Assembly (NCBI GenBank): GCA_902651635.1
Contig: CACRSC010000084.1
Span: forward strand, 1,034,682 to 1,098,681
From: Mastigamoeba balamuthi
Taxonomy: Eukaryota > Evosea > Mastigamoebida > Mastigamoebidae
DNA length: 64,000 nt
Direction of reading: 5' to 3'
The first letter of the stretch is position 1. Each line of letters begins with the position of its first letter. The notes below the pieces were generated by a model. It searched no databases and was not told the DNA's origin. It worked only from the letters and a program-made list of their open reading frames with translations. Made by a program: the position numbers and the translations under genes. This document shows positions 14,335 to 25,200 of this stretch, in pieces.

Positions 14335-14752
14335 TCACTTTACTGATAATGTAAGGGCATGAAGGGCTTCCTGTGACATGCTGATGATCAGTACAGACTT
14401 CTTCGTGCCACTTGACTCCATGGTCAGTAACTGCATAACCAAGCTCATGAGGAAACGAGCAGTGAACCACGGGTCAGTGGGGATCCAGATTTCATTGTTC
14501 TTCCTTATCAAAAGACTGCTTTGAGGCCTGATCAAGTTGTGGGTTTAAGAAAAGTGATGGTTATTTACTATGACACACCTTGTTCCTACGATCTGTGATT
14601 GGTGAAGAAGAATACACTGACGTCTTCAGGCCTACTCTGACTGACCTAGCAGCACACGGTGTTGCTGAGATTAGACATAAAGAAGAGCCCTTCACCTTGA
14701 ATTTCTGGCCCATCACAAACGTGTTGTTAATGCAGCAGTGGAGGCAATTCAC
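14335..14752 (-). other. Possible minus-strand exons in AT-rich DNA
   Basis: Two protein-like minus-strand segments, one with GQKFKVKGSSLCLISATP (14561-14752) and one with IWIPTDPWFTARFLMSLV (14335-14535), can be joined by a GT-AG intron. However, the same DNA also reads on + as SVIGEEEYTDVFRPTLTDL (14580-14885). Neither strand gives a recognised family. It is best treated as a remnant, possibly of a mobile element. Confidence 0.2.
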
Positions 14753-14973
14753 AACGTGGTTGACTGTGGTCCGTTTTTGGGGAGAAAAAGGCTTTCATAT
14801 ATTAGCTCTTCACTCTACTCTATTTCTTGGTTCCGTATCTCGAATTTGTTCTGCGAATTCAACTACTGGTCCATTGTTCGTATGAAGCCCAATTGACAGA
14901 TTGTTATCCTTGCTATGGAATATAGGTGTGTGGAGGACCCCAATCAAGGCGGGGACGGAATAGTATTGGAACA

Positions 14974-15890
14974 TCAGCACTTTGTTGGTTTCCTCTTGGT
15001 CACTGAGCAGCATCTGTCGCCAAGTGGGCACGACGTGCACAGGGGGTTCTGTGCCTTGCAGGTCCTGCGCCCGTGCTCAATGAGCAGCAGGTGCCCCGCG
15101 TACTTCCACGACGATGGCACGGCCCTGTCCAGCTCCTCTTGCGTCTTCTCTCTGCTAAGTCCGCTCTTGACAAGCCCCAGCCTCTGCGAGACCCTGCAGA
15201 GGATCAGTTGCGAACTGGTAGACGTGGAAGTGCCCACATCCCGCAGCAGTGGCCACATAGGGCTTCTGTAAAGAGCGCAGACAGCCCATTCCTTCGCCCC
15301 ACAGAAAGTATGGGAGTGCACACCTGTGTATGTGCGTGTCCACGGGGAAGACGGGCCGGCCGAGGCCAAAGAGCGCCACGCATGCGGCCGTCTTGGGCCC
15401 CACGCCCTTCATCGCCGTGAGCTCCTCCATCACCTGCTCGTCGGTCATACTGGCCAGGTGCTTCAGGCTGGGCTCGCCACCCTCCTCACCCCGCAGCGAC
15501 TCCAGTATCTCCTTCGGAAAGCCGTCCCGTTCCACGCGTGTGAGGTTACGTTGAACGGCGAGATATTTCCAGATTTTCCAGATTCATCGGAGATTTGATT
15601 CGGGAAGATACTTTGATGCGGTGGCTCTTGGTCGCGGCGAGGCCGCCGGTGCGGATGGCGTCCTCGATGTCGCTGGCGTCGGCGTCGGCGACGTCGGACC
15701 ACGCGGGGAAGCGCGCGCGGAGGTCGGCGTAGGCGCGCAGGCTGTTCTTGTCGGTCGTGTTCTGCGAGAGGATCGTCATGACCAGCGTGTCGAGCGGGTC
15801 GTCGGGGAGCTCGCGCGGCTCGGGCTTGCCGTACGCCTTCTCGAGCGCCTCGAACACCTCCACGCATCCACGTGGGGCTTTGCTGTCCAT
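14974..15890 (-). CDS. NTH1: Endonuclease III-like DNA glycosylase/AP lyase
   Basis: Base-excision repair of oxidised pyrimidines (nucleus, and possibly organelle). Three or more exons. The N-terminal helical domain includes TLVMTILSQNTTDKNS. The helix-hairpin-helix GVGPKTAACV contains the catalytic Lys, followed by PVDTHIHR with the catalytic Asp. The 4Fe-4S motif C-X6-C-X2-C-X5-C (CKAQNPLCTSCPLGDRC) is intact near the C-terminus. About 240 aa, slightly longer than bacterial Nth. ATG 15890 is used. A further 5' exon from ATG 16021 is possible through an intron ending near 15897, which would add a short leader. The first intron contains the AGATTTTCC/AATATCT words that recur near promoters here. 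Confidence 0.92.
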
Positions 15891-15892
15891 CT

Positions 15893-16223
15893 TCTTGCTG
15901 CGGAGATATTAATGCACAGGATATCGCGATTTCCGGGAAAATGGGTGCCTGTAAGTTCGCCACCCTGCTGTGATGCTGTTACCCTTGCCGTGGCCGCGGC
16001 ATCAGGGCTCGCGATGTCCATTCGCTCCACCCAAAATTCACGAACAGATAAAAAAACTAAATCACTACACACCATCAAAATCTGCGCAACAAACGCCGAC
16101 CATCCGCGCGCGCTGTCGCGGGAAATCAAATGAAGTACATGAGGGGGTGAGTTCTTAATATTAATGTCCTCGTTGTTGGGAGATCCCCGGGGGCATTCGG
16201 ACACCCCTTGGCAGGGGGGGGGA
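15893..16223. other. Gap between Nth and RPB9
   Basis: Contains the Nth upstream region, with GATATC and TTAATATCT just before the ATG, and a possible first Nth exon (15983-16021). Otherwise no gene. Confidence 0.4.
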
Positions 16224-16718
16224 TCAGTTGACCCAGGTGTTCCTGCAGAACACGCAGACGTAGCGCGTGGTGGACCCGGGCTCGTTCGAGGGGCAGAAGG
16301 CCGCCTCGTTCTTGTGGCAGTTCTGGCAGCGCTCCTGCGTCGTGCGCGGCAGCGTCGGGTCCACGGCGTCGGTCACCGCCGCGGCCGCCACGCGGTGCGG
16401 CTCGGTGTCGTGGCGGTACACGCAGGGGCTCTTGGACTCCTGGCGCTCCTCGCAGGCAGCGCACCACCATATGAGGCGCCTGTCGACCTCCTGGGGCTTC
16501 ATCATGTTGTTGCTGGGGGTGGGGGGGCACAGGGAGGAAACGAACACACACACACACACAGCAGCAGCAGAGCGCGACGCTCGGGTGGTGAGAGAAGAGA
16601 TATAATATTGGGGGGCGAGGGGCGAGGAGGTGAACCAGTGGTTGCAGAACATGAGGGTGATGGCCTCCTTGTTGCCGCCCTGGGCCTGCGGCATGACGTC
16701 CGAGTCGTCGCCCAACAT
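16224..16718 (-). CDS. RPB9: RNA polymerase II subunit RPB9
   Basis: Small zinc-ribbon subunit of Pol II, involved in start-site choice, fidelity and TFIIS-stimulated cleavage. Two exons give about 123 aa, the family length. The N-terminal ribbon, FCNHCNNMM...WWCAACEE, is completed across the intron (Cys codon split, donor GTTCAC). The C-terminal ribbon has DPTLPRTTQERCQNCHKNEA and CVFCRNTWVN, both diagnostic. The conserved DPTLPRT is the Pol II RPB9 signature that separates it from RPA12 and RPC11, although those are close relatives. ATG 16718 fits the family start. The intron holds a CA microsatellite. It is only about 90 nt from the divergent zinc-finger gene. Confidence 0.92.
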   Translation of the reverse strand: MLGDDSDVMPQAQGGNKEAITLMFCNHWFTSSPLAPQYYISSLTTRASRSAAAVCVCVFVSSLCPPTPSNNMMKPQEVDRRLIWWCAACEERQESKSPCVYRHDTEPHRVAAAAVTDAVDPTLPRTTQERCQNCHKNEAAFCPSNEPGSTTRYVCVFCRNTWVN

Positions 16719-16812
16719 TGCGTCTGCAGCTGCGCGCGCGCGAGGGAGAGTTTTGATCAAATGTGTTGAATCTTCTCTATCGGAAGATATTCTCAGTATC
16801 CTCCTGAGATGA
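16719..16812. promoter_or_regulatory. Bidirectional promoter between RPB9 and the zinc-finger gene
   Basis: Fewer than 100 nt lie between the two coding regions. The centre carries GAAGATATTCTCAG (16783-16796), an AT-rich word of the type seen upstream of other genes, roughly 70 nt from the RPB9 ATG. Confidence 0.45.
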
Positions 16813-17881
16813 GTGGCGCTTCAGTGGAAGCGCAGCGCGCGCCAGAGCCACCAGCAGCACGCGCAAGTGCTGCGGTGCCAGTGGGAGGGTTGCTCGCGGG
16901 TGTTCGCGATGGCTGAGGAGCTGTACGAGCACCTGACGGGCCACGTGGGGCCCCGCGAGCCCTGGATCTGCCGCTGGACCGTCTGCCGCAACCCCGCCAA
17001 CGTCGGCAGGCACTGGCCCTACCGCTCCTCCCTCCTGCAGCACCTTGTCACGCACGCCCCGGGCTACAAGGCACGCCGTTGTCCCCTTACGTCCGACTCA
17101 GTCCCCTGACGCACTGCCGAAGCCACACGAGTGCCCGCACTGCGGATACCGCACGACGTTCCAGTGGCGCCTGGCAACGCACCTCCGCAAGCACGAGCTG
17201 GAGGACGGAAGCCCCGCGGCACAGTCGTCGCAGCAGCAGCGGTACGCGATGCCCAACGGCGACGGCCGCAGCGGTGCACTCGCACTGCAGCCCAGGGCGG
17301 TCAGCGACGACAACGCCTACGCAAACGATGAGGACGAAGACGACGGCGACTGCTTCTTCGAGGAGCAGGGCCAGCAGCCCCAGCAGCGCAGAGCAGGCAG
17401 AGCAGCAGCGCATCTCGCACAGGGTCCGCGGAACACACGCACGCACGCACGCACGCACATGCGCATGGTGGCTGAGCTGAGCCCTGTGCTCTGCAGTGTT
17501 GGTCGTCGATGGCGCTGGCAAGCAGTGCGGTGATCCACGGCAGGTCGTCGTGACGGACGGAGATACGGTGGGCACCGTCGTGGCAGCGATCGAGCGCGAG
17601 GTGCTGCCCGTGGGATGCAGCGTCGCTCATGTGTGGCGGTGCACGTCAGAGGGCCTCCGTGTGCTCATCGACTCCAGGCAGTACGGCTATGCATTTGATC
17701 TGATGTCAGACGGCTGCGCTGTCGCTGTGGACTACATGGAGCCCGCGGGGGCAGTGGTGCCGGACAAGTACCCTTTTGCTCAGATTGCTCAGCGCACACC
17801 GGTGGAGCAGTGCGCCTGCGCAGCAGCCGAGTGTCCCTCCCCGTTCGGCGTTGGTGGTGGAGTGCTTGGGATGCCACTGTA
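16813..17881 (+). CDS. C2H2 zinc-finger protein, start and one junction unresolved
   Basis: Likely DNA-binding protein. Fingers: CQWEGCSRVF...HLTGH, an extended CRWTVCRNPAN...SLLQHLVTH resembling the ARID2/RSC-type finger, and CPHCGYRTTFQW...HLRKH. An acidic/Gln-rich linker follows (NDEDEDDGDCFFEEQ). After a GT-AG intron (about 17423-17493, with a CGCA microsatellite) comes a C-terminal domain VLVVDGAGKQ...DGDTVGTVVAAIE of unknown fold, ending in TAG. No in-frame ATG precedes finger 1, which opens directly after a TGA. ATG 16809 starts a different, protein-like frame (MSGASVEAQRAPEPP). A 31-nt stretch after GYK must be skipped (GC-AG intron or frameshift). Either tiny introns, sequence errors or decay. 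Confidence 0.7.
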
Positions 17882-18664
17882 GAAGGATTATGTGGTCGGA
17901 TGGGCTGGGCCTTGAACACCATCCCTCGGGCATACAGTATGTGATCACCAAGGGTCAGGAGAAACTGGGCACAGCTCCCTATCTCTTTGTCTGACATTAT
18001 TGGCAGTGTACAATTCCTCCTTTAATTCAATTGACCTCATGTATTTTATTATCTACCACAGTCAACTTTCTGACACTGCTCCAATGCCATTAAGCTTGTG
18101 TGAGATGGGTATTTTGGCCATGCCCAGTTGTTCTCGTATTATGGGGGTTTGTGGTTGAATCGGGGGGGGGGGGATGATCATGAAGATGTAGTACTATGAC
18201 TCAGGGCTGAAGTGAAGGGGTGTGGTGTGTTCGTGTTTTGTGTGAGGGTTTCAATCTTTTTTTCCTTCACTTCGTAACAATACAGGAGCCTTTCTCCCTC
18301 GATCTCAATCTTGATTTCAGTATAGCTTCACCTGATACCCCGTGAAGAGGAATAGAGAGACAATGCACCCCAGATAACAGCTGAATCGAAGGAAGTGTAG
18401 GCAGGAGGGTCTCAGGAGGAGGATTAAAAAGTCTAGACCTTGTGGTGGTGGATATCTTGAATCTGGGGCAACTGATGTTCCCTTGGGTGTGAAAGATCGG
18501 TTCCCGTTTCTTTAGCAACATCGGGAGCCCGGATTGTACGGATTCGCAATATCAATTGACTGTGCCACGTTCGGAAGAGCAACGAAATATCGGGCTGCAC
18601 AATCTCGGCCCCCTTTGTATTCTCTTGTCTACCCGTCCGCCCACCCGCGAACCCTCCGGCAGCG
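17882..18664. other. Intergenic, with a 12-G run and kinase-gene promoter
   Basis: No gene seen. A G12 tract lies at 18162-18173. Near the right end, CAATATCAATTGA and GAAATATCGG (about 18546-18595) lie 70-120 nt upstream of the next ATG and are probable promoter elements. Confidence 0.45.
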
Positions 18665-20462
18665 ATGGCCGACGGCAGAGCCTTCGTCTACGTCCCCGGC
18701 CGCACCTGCGGCTCGCCCCCGCCGACGACCGACAGCCCCGCGAGCGAGGAGGACGCCAACGCCGGCGGCGACGCGCCCTCGCAGCCGCCGCGCCAGAACC
18801 AGCCGCCCAACCCCAACGCCCCCGAGGAGGACCCCCCGCTGGCCGCCGACACCCGCGCGCGCCTGGCGACGTCGCCCGACGCGGTCGTGGCCGTGGGGAC
18901 GACGCCCGAGGGCCTGCCGATGCTGCTGTCGGTGCGGCGGTCGCTGGACCTGCGCTCGGCCGTCGCCTCGGCGCTGGGGCTCAGCGGGGGCGCGCAGTCG
19001 ATCGTGCCCGAGGGCATCGCGGCGCCGTTCGCGGCCCTCTCGCGCGCCGTGCACCGCCACTGCTGCGGCGTCGGCGTGACGCAGATCGACGGCTGCCGCG
19101 TACGCCACGACCCCCCTCGCCCGAAGAATCTGCAGAATCTTCGAATCTCCCCACGCTCGAAGAAATGCCTGCGTTGACTCAGCAGTTGCCTGCGCAGACG
19201 TATGTGACGTCGAAGCAGGTGTGCGAGCTGATGGGCCAGCCGGTCCTCGCGGCGCTGCTGGGCGTCGACTCGCCGCTGAAGCAGAGCAGCAAGGCGCGGG
19301 CGCCGCAGCACCTGGCCGGGACGTTCGGCCTGCGCGCCAAGCCGCTGGTGACGAGCGTCGAGTTCCTCGGGGGCGTCGACCGCGGCGGCTACAACGCCAC
19401 AGAGGTCACGCGGCAGCTCTCGGGCACCGTCCACGTCGGCGTGCCGCTCGACGACCAGCGCCCGACGACCGTCGTCCGCGTGGCCCGCGACGAGGAGCCC
19501 TCGACGCGCAAGGTCGCCGAGTGGGAGGACCTGCGGGCGCTGCGCGGGGCCACGTGGCGGTGCCCCGTCGCCGACGCGCGCGGGAGGCCGACGGTGCGCA
19601 CGCTGACGGGCAGGATCGCCGAGGAGCACGCGGGGCTCGTGGCGGCCATCGCGGCGCTGCAGTCGCCGGCGGTGACGTACTGCGTCACGAGGCAGTCGGT
19701 GGGCGAGGCGGTCGCGCAGCTCGGCCGCAGCCTCTACATGCTGCACGAGGTCGGCGAGGTCCACGGGGACGTCTGCCCCGTGAACACTCTGCTGCTGTCG
19801 ACTGGGGCCAAGGCGCGTGTGCCCGGATATCTTGTCGCTTGAAAAATCAACTGAATTGATCCCGCGCATACCTCAGATGATAGACGCGCTGCGCATTCGC
19901 ACCGGGACGATCGCGTTTGCTGGGACTCCTGGCTGGTGCGCCCCGGAGCAGGCGCTCTACAAGCCTGTCACGCCCGCTGCCGACGTGTACCCTCTGGGCC
20001 TCATGCTGGTCAAGCTCCTCAGCGGTACCTCCCCAGAGGGGCACTCTGCCTCAGTGCTGAGTCTCTTACTGCTCGTTCTGCGCAGCGTGCATCTACGGGG
20101 AGGAGCGCAAGTACATCCTGCCGACGAGCCAGGATGCGTCCAAGCGTGTGAGGCTGCTGCCCGACCCCAGCATCCTGATCGACACCAAGAAGATAGACAT
20201 GCACGACGAGTCCGCGCGCGCTGCCTGGAAGGCCTTCATCGAGCGCTGCGTCGCGTTCGAGCCCGAGCGCAGGCCTGCCAACGGGTCCGTCTTTGCCGAC
20301 GAGCTCGACGCGCTGATGGCCAAGTTCCCGCTGCCTGGCGCGCTGGAGAACGCGTACAGGCCCCCGGGAGAGCTGATGCCCGGAGCGGTCGTCAACGGGA
20401 CGACGGGGCCTGTGCGTGTGGTGTTCGACACGTACTCGTCTGTCAGGTCCGCGTTTGATTGA
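18665..20462 (+). CDS. Divergent protein kinase-like protein (possible pseudokinase)
   Basis: Four exons from ATG 18665 (MADGRAFVYVPGRTCG) to TGA 20462. A Pro/acidic N-terminal region is followed by about 150 aa without assignment, then kinase-like sequence. The beta3 Lys position reads VVRVAR (Lys to Arg). The catalytic loop HGDVCPVNTLL keeps Asp and Asn, DFG appears as IDAL after splicing, and GTPGWCAPEQ is the APE region. PAADVYPLGLMLVKLL supplies the alphaF Asp, and a C-lobe end CVAFEPERRPANGSVF matches the usual kinase RP motif. No glycine-rich loop is visible. Loss of the Lys makes it a candidate pseudokinase, although Asp/Asn retention leaves activity possible. Intron 1 has GAATCTG repeats; intron 2 has GATATC. 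Confidence 0.75.
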
Positions 20463-20535
20463 AGAACCTGCGACCAAACCACCAAACACGGCAAAATCCC
20501 GAAATGATCTTCCTGAACTCAGGGAAGACCTTGGG

Positions 20536-20561
20536 TATAAACAATTTGGCCAGTGACGTCA
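20536..20561 (+). promoter_or_regulatory. TATA and CRE elements upstream of nucleoside hydrolase
   Basis: TATAAA (20536-20541) and the palindrome TGACGTCA (20554-20561) lie 110-135 nt upstream of the ATG. The order relative to the Cys-rich gene is reversed (TATA first). A GCAGATATTCGATC word lies closer to the ATG, near 20614. Confidence 0.45.
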
Positions 20562-20669
20562 ATAGCGTGATCAATTTAGAGGTCTTTGCAGTGTCCGATC
20601 GCAGATCTTTTCCTGCAGATATTCGATCATCCTTGCGTAATCACCACTTTTTTACTGTTGCTCGTGAGA

Positions 20670-21940
20670 ATGAAGGTGCTGATCGACACGGACTGCGGAG
20701 TCGACGACGCGGCGGCCATCCTCTTCGGTACGCGGGCCGCGTTGATTTCTGCTGAAGGCTCGGCGTCTGACCTCCCCCCTCCCCCCAGCACTGCAGTGCG
20801 AAAGGTGCCAGGTCGTCGCCGTGACGTGCTGCCACGGCAACGCCACGCTCGACTGCGTCTGCTACAACGTCGCCCGCGTTCTGGACACTGCCGGGCGCAG
20901 CGACGTGCCCGTGTACCGCGGGTGCGACAGGCCCCTCGTGCCTCCGCCGGGCCACCGCGAGGTCCCGCGCTGGCCGGGCCACGGCGCCGACGGCCTCGGC
21001 GACTGCGGGCTGGGCCTCGGAGGCCCCGCCCCCCGCGACCCCCAGCCCCTCACGCCCGTGCCCACCTCTGAGGGCGAGCACGCTGCAGTAGCGATCTGCA
21101 GGATAGTCAAGGCGAGTGTGCGGGCGGCCTGAGAACTGCTCGCGAACTCATCGATCGGCTGCCGCTGCAGAGGTGCGCTGAGGAGGGCGAGAAGGTGCAC
21201 GTGGTGACGCTGGGGCCGCTGACCAACGTGGCGCTGGCGGTGGCGATGAGGCCCGAGATAGCGGGGCTCGTCGAGAGGGTCGCCATCATGGGCGGGTCGC
21301 ACAGCTGCAAGGGCAACAGCTCTTTCGGGGCCGAATTCAATTTGTATCAACTACTTTGCTCTGCCATTGAATTGTGAACTGACAGTATGGTTTCCAGTCA
21401 CATGGACCCCGAGGCGGCAAGGATTGTGGTCGACCGGTTCGCTCGCGTCGACATTGTGCCGTTCGACAACATCATCACGGTGCCGTGGCCCGCGTGGGAC
21501 GGCATCGTGTCCTCCTCGCAGGCGCCGGCGGCCAAGCTCATGGCCAGGGCCACTGCCAAGCTACGTGTTCTCGCAGGCGACTCGTCGGACGGTGTCCTTC
21601 TCTGCGACGCCATAGCCATGGCGGCATTCCTCGATCCCCAGACCATCCTTGTACGCCTGGAGTATTCTAGTTATTAGTTGTGTTTGCGTGTCGAGTTGTG
21701 GCTGAGGAATCCTCTGTTCCCCTTTCCACTGCTTCTTACACGCGTTTGGATTACCAGGAGGAGCAGAAGCTCGCTGCCGAGGTGGAGACCGCGGGCGAGC
21801 ACTCGCGGGGGGCGCTGATCCTCGACTGGTACGGTGCCGCGCCCGAGGAGAAACGCAACGTGCGTATTGTTATGCGCATGGATGCAGCGCGCTACACAGA
21901 CATACTGCGTGCGGTCCTCATGGGCGCCAAGTGGAACTGA
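20670..21940 (+). CDS. Inosine-uridine-preferring nucleoside hydrolase
   Basis: Hydrolyses ribonucleosides to base plus ribose in purine/pyrimidine salvage. It complements UPRT elsewhere in this window by supplying uracil. Five exons (20670-20727, 20789-21117, 21171-21343, 21398-21650, 21758-21940) give 331 aa, typical of IUNH. The N-terminal DTDCGVDDAAA is the Ca-binding DXDXXXDD signature. VTLGPLTNVALAV and AEFN-H-MDPEAA (joined over intron 3) are family landmarks, as is DAIAMAAFLDP near the C-terminus, where the usual catalytic His-Asp pair is replaced by an adjacent CDA. Cytosolic; no signal peptide. The exon 2 donor could be GT (AGT/GTGCGG) or GC (AAG/GCGAG); both keep frame. Confidence 0.92.
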
Positions 21941-22239
21941 GGCCGCGATCAGTGCCGCACTGGTATGCCCGGCCGTTTGCCACCAAATGTTCAGGAATGC
22001 GACAGTCGTGATGCATTGAACCACAGATCCCACTGATTGTTACAGTAATGGCACATTCTGGGCCACGGTCGCTTTTGCATGCCAAATAGGGGAGAGTATC
22101 AACTGAACCATGACGTGGCTCGGATATATTCGCCCCAGATACAAGCGAGAAATATCCAACCGTCCGCTTGGATTCGAATCCCGCGCCCCCCGTTTAGTTC
22201 TTCGTCGCGCCGGCCCTCCCGTCCAGCCGCCCCCGCAAA
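21941..22239. promoter_or_regulatory. Upstream region of the PTEN gene
   Basis: A 299-nt gap. GGATATATTCG and GAAATATCC (about 22122-22158) lie 80-120 nt before the ATG and match the AT-rich element type seen upstream of other genes. No TATAAA. Confidence 0.45.
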
Positions 22240-25200
22240 ATGCTGTCGCAACTGCGCGGCGCGGTCTCTAAGGAGAAGCGCCGGTACCAGCAGTTCGGCT
22301 TCGACCTCGACCTCAGCTGTGCGACCCCCACTTTCGTGACTGTTTTCTGGGGGTCGGCCCCCGCTGGCGACGGTGTGGGCCCGCAGGCACACTGCTCACG
22401 GCTGCGGGGTGGGGCCCCCGGCCAGATATCACCAAGAGGATCATAGCGATGGGGTTCCCGTCCGAGAGCGTCGAGGCGGCGTACCGCAACCCGTACAAGG
22501 AGGTCTACAGGTAACGGCCGCCCAGCAGCGAGCGGATCGCCCCACCGCGCGCACCCGCACGCCAGAAAACGTACTGAGCCGCCGCCCGGGGGGTGCGCGC
22601 TCGCAGGTTCCTCGAGGTGTTCCACAAGGACCACTACCGCGTGTATAACTTGTGCGGCTGCCCTCTCCCCATCCTCATCCCCCTCTTCCGCCTGCCCCCC
22701 CCATCTCTTGCGGCGAATTGCCTGCGTTGAGTCAGAGGCAACCGTAGTGTCCAGTTCCTCAATTCCCTGTCGCGGCCACCCAACAGATGCAGCGAGCGGG
22801 GATACGAGGCATGCAAGTTCCACAACCGAGGCACGGGCCCACCACCGCCCCCCCGAGCCGTCCTCGCCTGACAGCCCAGCGCCCGCGCAGTCGGGGTGTA
22901 CCCGTTCGACGACCACAACGCGCCGCCGTTTGAGATGATCCAGAGGTTCTGCGCCGACGTGGACGAGTGGCTGGGACAGGACCCCGAGAACATCGCCGTC
23001 GTGCACTGCAAGGCGGGCAAGGGCCGCACGGGGCTCATGATCTGCTGCTACATGCAGCACTGCCGCGAGTGGGAGACGTCTGACGAGGCGCTCGCATACT
23101 ACGCGGCCATCAGGACGTTCAACAAGAAGGGCGTCACGATCCCCAGCCAGGTGCGCTACGTCAAGTACTACGAGCAGCTCGTGCGCTTCAACATACAGGT
23201 CGGCAAGGAGCTCGTCTTCTGCAAGCGCATCGTCCTGCGCCCCAAGCCCAAGCTGCCCGACAACGCAGGCAAAATATCTTCCTTCCTCTTCCTCTTTTTT
23301 TTCCCCACAGGAGTTCCGGGGATTCGTATTCAACGTAACGCGCAGATATTTCGTTCCACATGTACGTCTCGCAGACGCAGGTGTACAAGACCAAGATCGA
23401 CGAGGAGAAGAAGGACAGGTCCAAGCGCGAGTCGTGGGCCGACAGCAGCGCGCGGGGCCGCACGCTGCACAGCCGCCTGCGCGACGCCCTCGTCGAGGGC
23501 GGCGAGAACGAGGGCCGCGTCAACGACACGTTCGACATCGTCACCGTCTACGCCAACAAGCGCGACCCCGACGCCCCCGTGGGCTCGTGGGGCGACGAGC
23601 CGCACGTGGCCGAGATCCCCAACGTGCCGCTGTGCGGCGACATCTGCCTCGAGGCGTACACGCACACGGGGCTGTCGAGCGAGCAGCACCTCTTCTCGTT
23701 CTGGTTCAACACGGCGTTCATACGCAACGGGCGCGCTGTGTTCGCCAAGCCCGAGATCGACAAGGCGCACAAGGACAAGAAGCTCTTCGCGCCGCACTTT
23801 GTCGTCGAGATGTTCTTCAACGACGCCGAGACGATGGCCGCCGCCAACTCGATGTCGCCCTCGACGGCCACGCTGGCCGCCCCTCAGCACCAGCTCTCGC
23901 AGCCTCCCACTCCGCGCTCCGCGGAGCCGGCGGCGCCTGCTGTCCTCGCGCAGCTGCTGACGCCATCGCCGGCGATTACGGTGCCCCTGGCGCAGATCGG
24001 GCCGCTCAACACCGCGCAGGGGCCGTTCCCCAACGCGGTTCAGGCCAGGCCCGCGTGCGTCGTGGCGTGCGAGCTGCTGGAGCGCCTGATAGACCTGTAC
24101 CTGCGGTGCGGGTACTACGGTGTGGTGCTCGACGACAGCGTGGCGAGCGTGGCGCACCACCCGGACTTCCCCGCGTGGCAGCGGGCGACGGCGGAGCTGG
24201 AGCGCGTGAGCGTGGCGATGTTGCGCGAGAACGACGAGCGCACGGCGTTCTGGCTGAACGTCTACAACATCATGGCGCTGCACTCGACGGCTCTGCTGTA
24301 CTCGCGGCGCGACATGAACCACGGGCTGTACTCGTCGCCCAAGGACAAGAGCACGCAGCTGCAGGACGCCAAGTACGTGATAGCAGGCCACGTCGTCACC
24401 ATGCAAGAGATCGAGAACTGCATCCTGCGCCACTCATTCCCCCCGGCGGACAATGGTGCGTGCCCTTAACCGCCCCTCCGGGTGACTCGCCTCACGCTGT
24501 CTGTGCTCTGGACCCAGGCGTCGAGAGCAGCGTCTCGTTTGCAGAGTCGGACGACAGGAAACACTGGCCGCTGACGGTCCGCGATGCCCGCATTCCCTAT
24601 GTGCTCTCTTACTGCACAACCGTACGCCATCGGCCTCCCTTTCAGGCAAGTGGGGTGGTGGCTCACGCCGACCCCCTCTCTCGCAGTCGAGCCCGAGGGT
24701 GTGGGTGTTCCACCCGGCGACGGTGCACCAGGAGCTGGACAAGGCCGTGTCGCACTTCATGAAGACGAACAGCTACGTGAACATCGCGACGCGCCAGGCG
24801 TTCCTGCACCGCCAGTGCGTGTGGTTCGCGCACGACTACGCCAAGCGACGCGAGCAGCTGGAGTTCATCGGGCGCATCCTCGAGACGCCGGGGCTCAGCG
24901 AGTACGACATCAAGTACGCCGAGTACGACTGGGAGGTCCGCGTGTACCTCGACCACCTGCGCCTGTGCGGCATCCCCATCGAGCGCCGCGCTACCCGCGT
25001 CGTCGCCTCGCAGGGCCCGCAGATCTCGCCCTTTGCCAGCCCCGCGCAGGGCGTCGCAATGCCGACGCCGCCCTCGTCGCCCGCGCCGCCGCCGCCGACT
25101 GCGCTGGCCCTCGCGGTGAACGCGCCGCCGCCGCCGGCGACCGAGGCGCCAGAGGCCCCCAAGTCGGAGAAGCTGCACGCGCACAAGCAGCACAGGGTAC

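Noticed and set aside
16224-16718. RPB9 gene as TFIIS or RPC11
   Set aside because: DPTLPRT between two ribbons and the length favour RPB9; the acidic RSADE hairpin signature of TFIIS and RPC11 is absent.
17437-17458. CGCA tandem repeat as a possible CRISPR or telomere-like array
   Set aside because: A simple 4-nt microsatellite inside an intron; no spacers.
18162-18173. G12 run as part of a G-quadruplex
   Set aside because: A single uninterrupted run without three further G-tracts nearby; more likely a simple repeat.
23330-24433. 367-aa open frame on the minus strand
   Set aside because: Antisense shadow of the PTEN/DUF547 coding exon; Arg/Leu-rich composition is typical of GC-rich antisense, and it has no domain.
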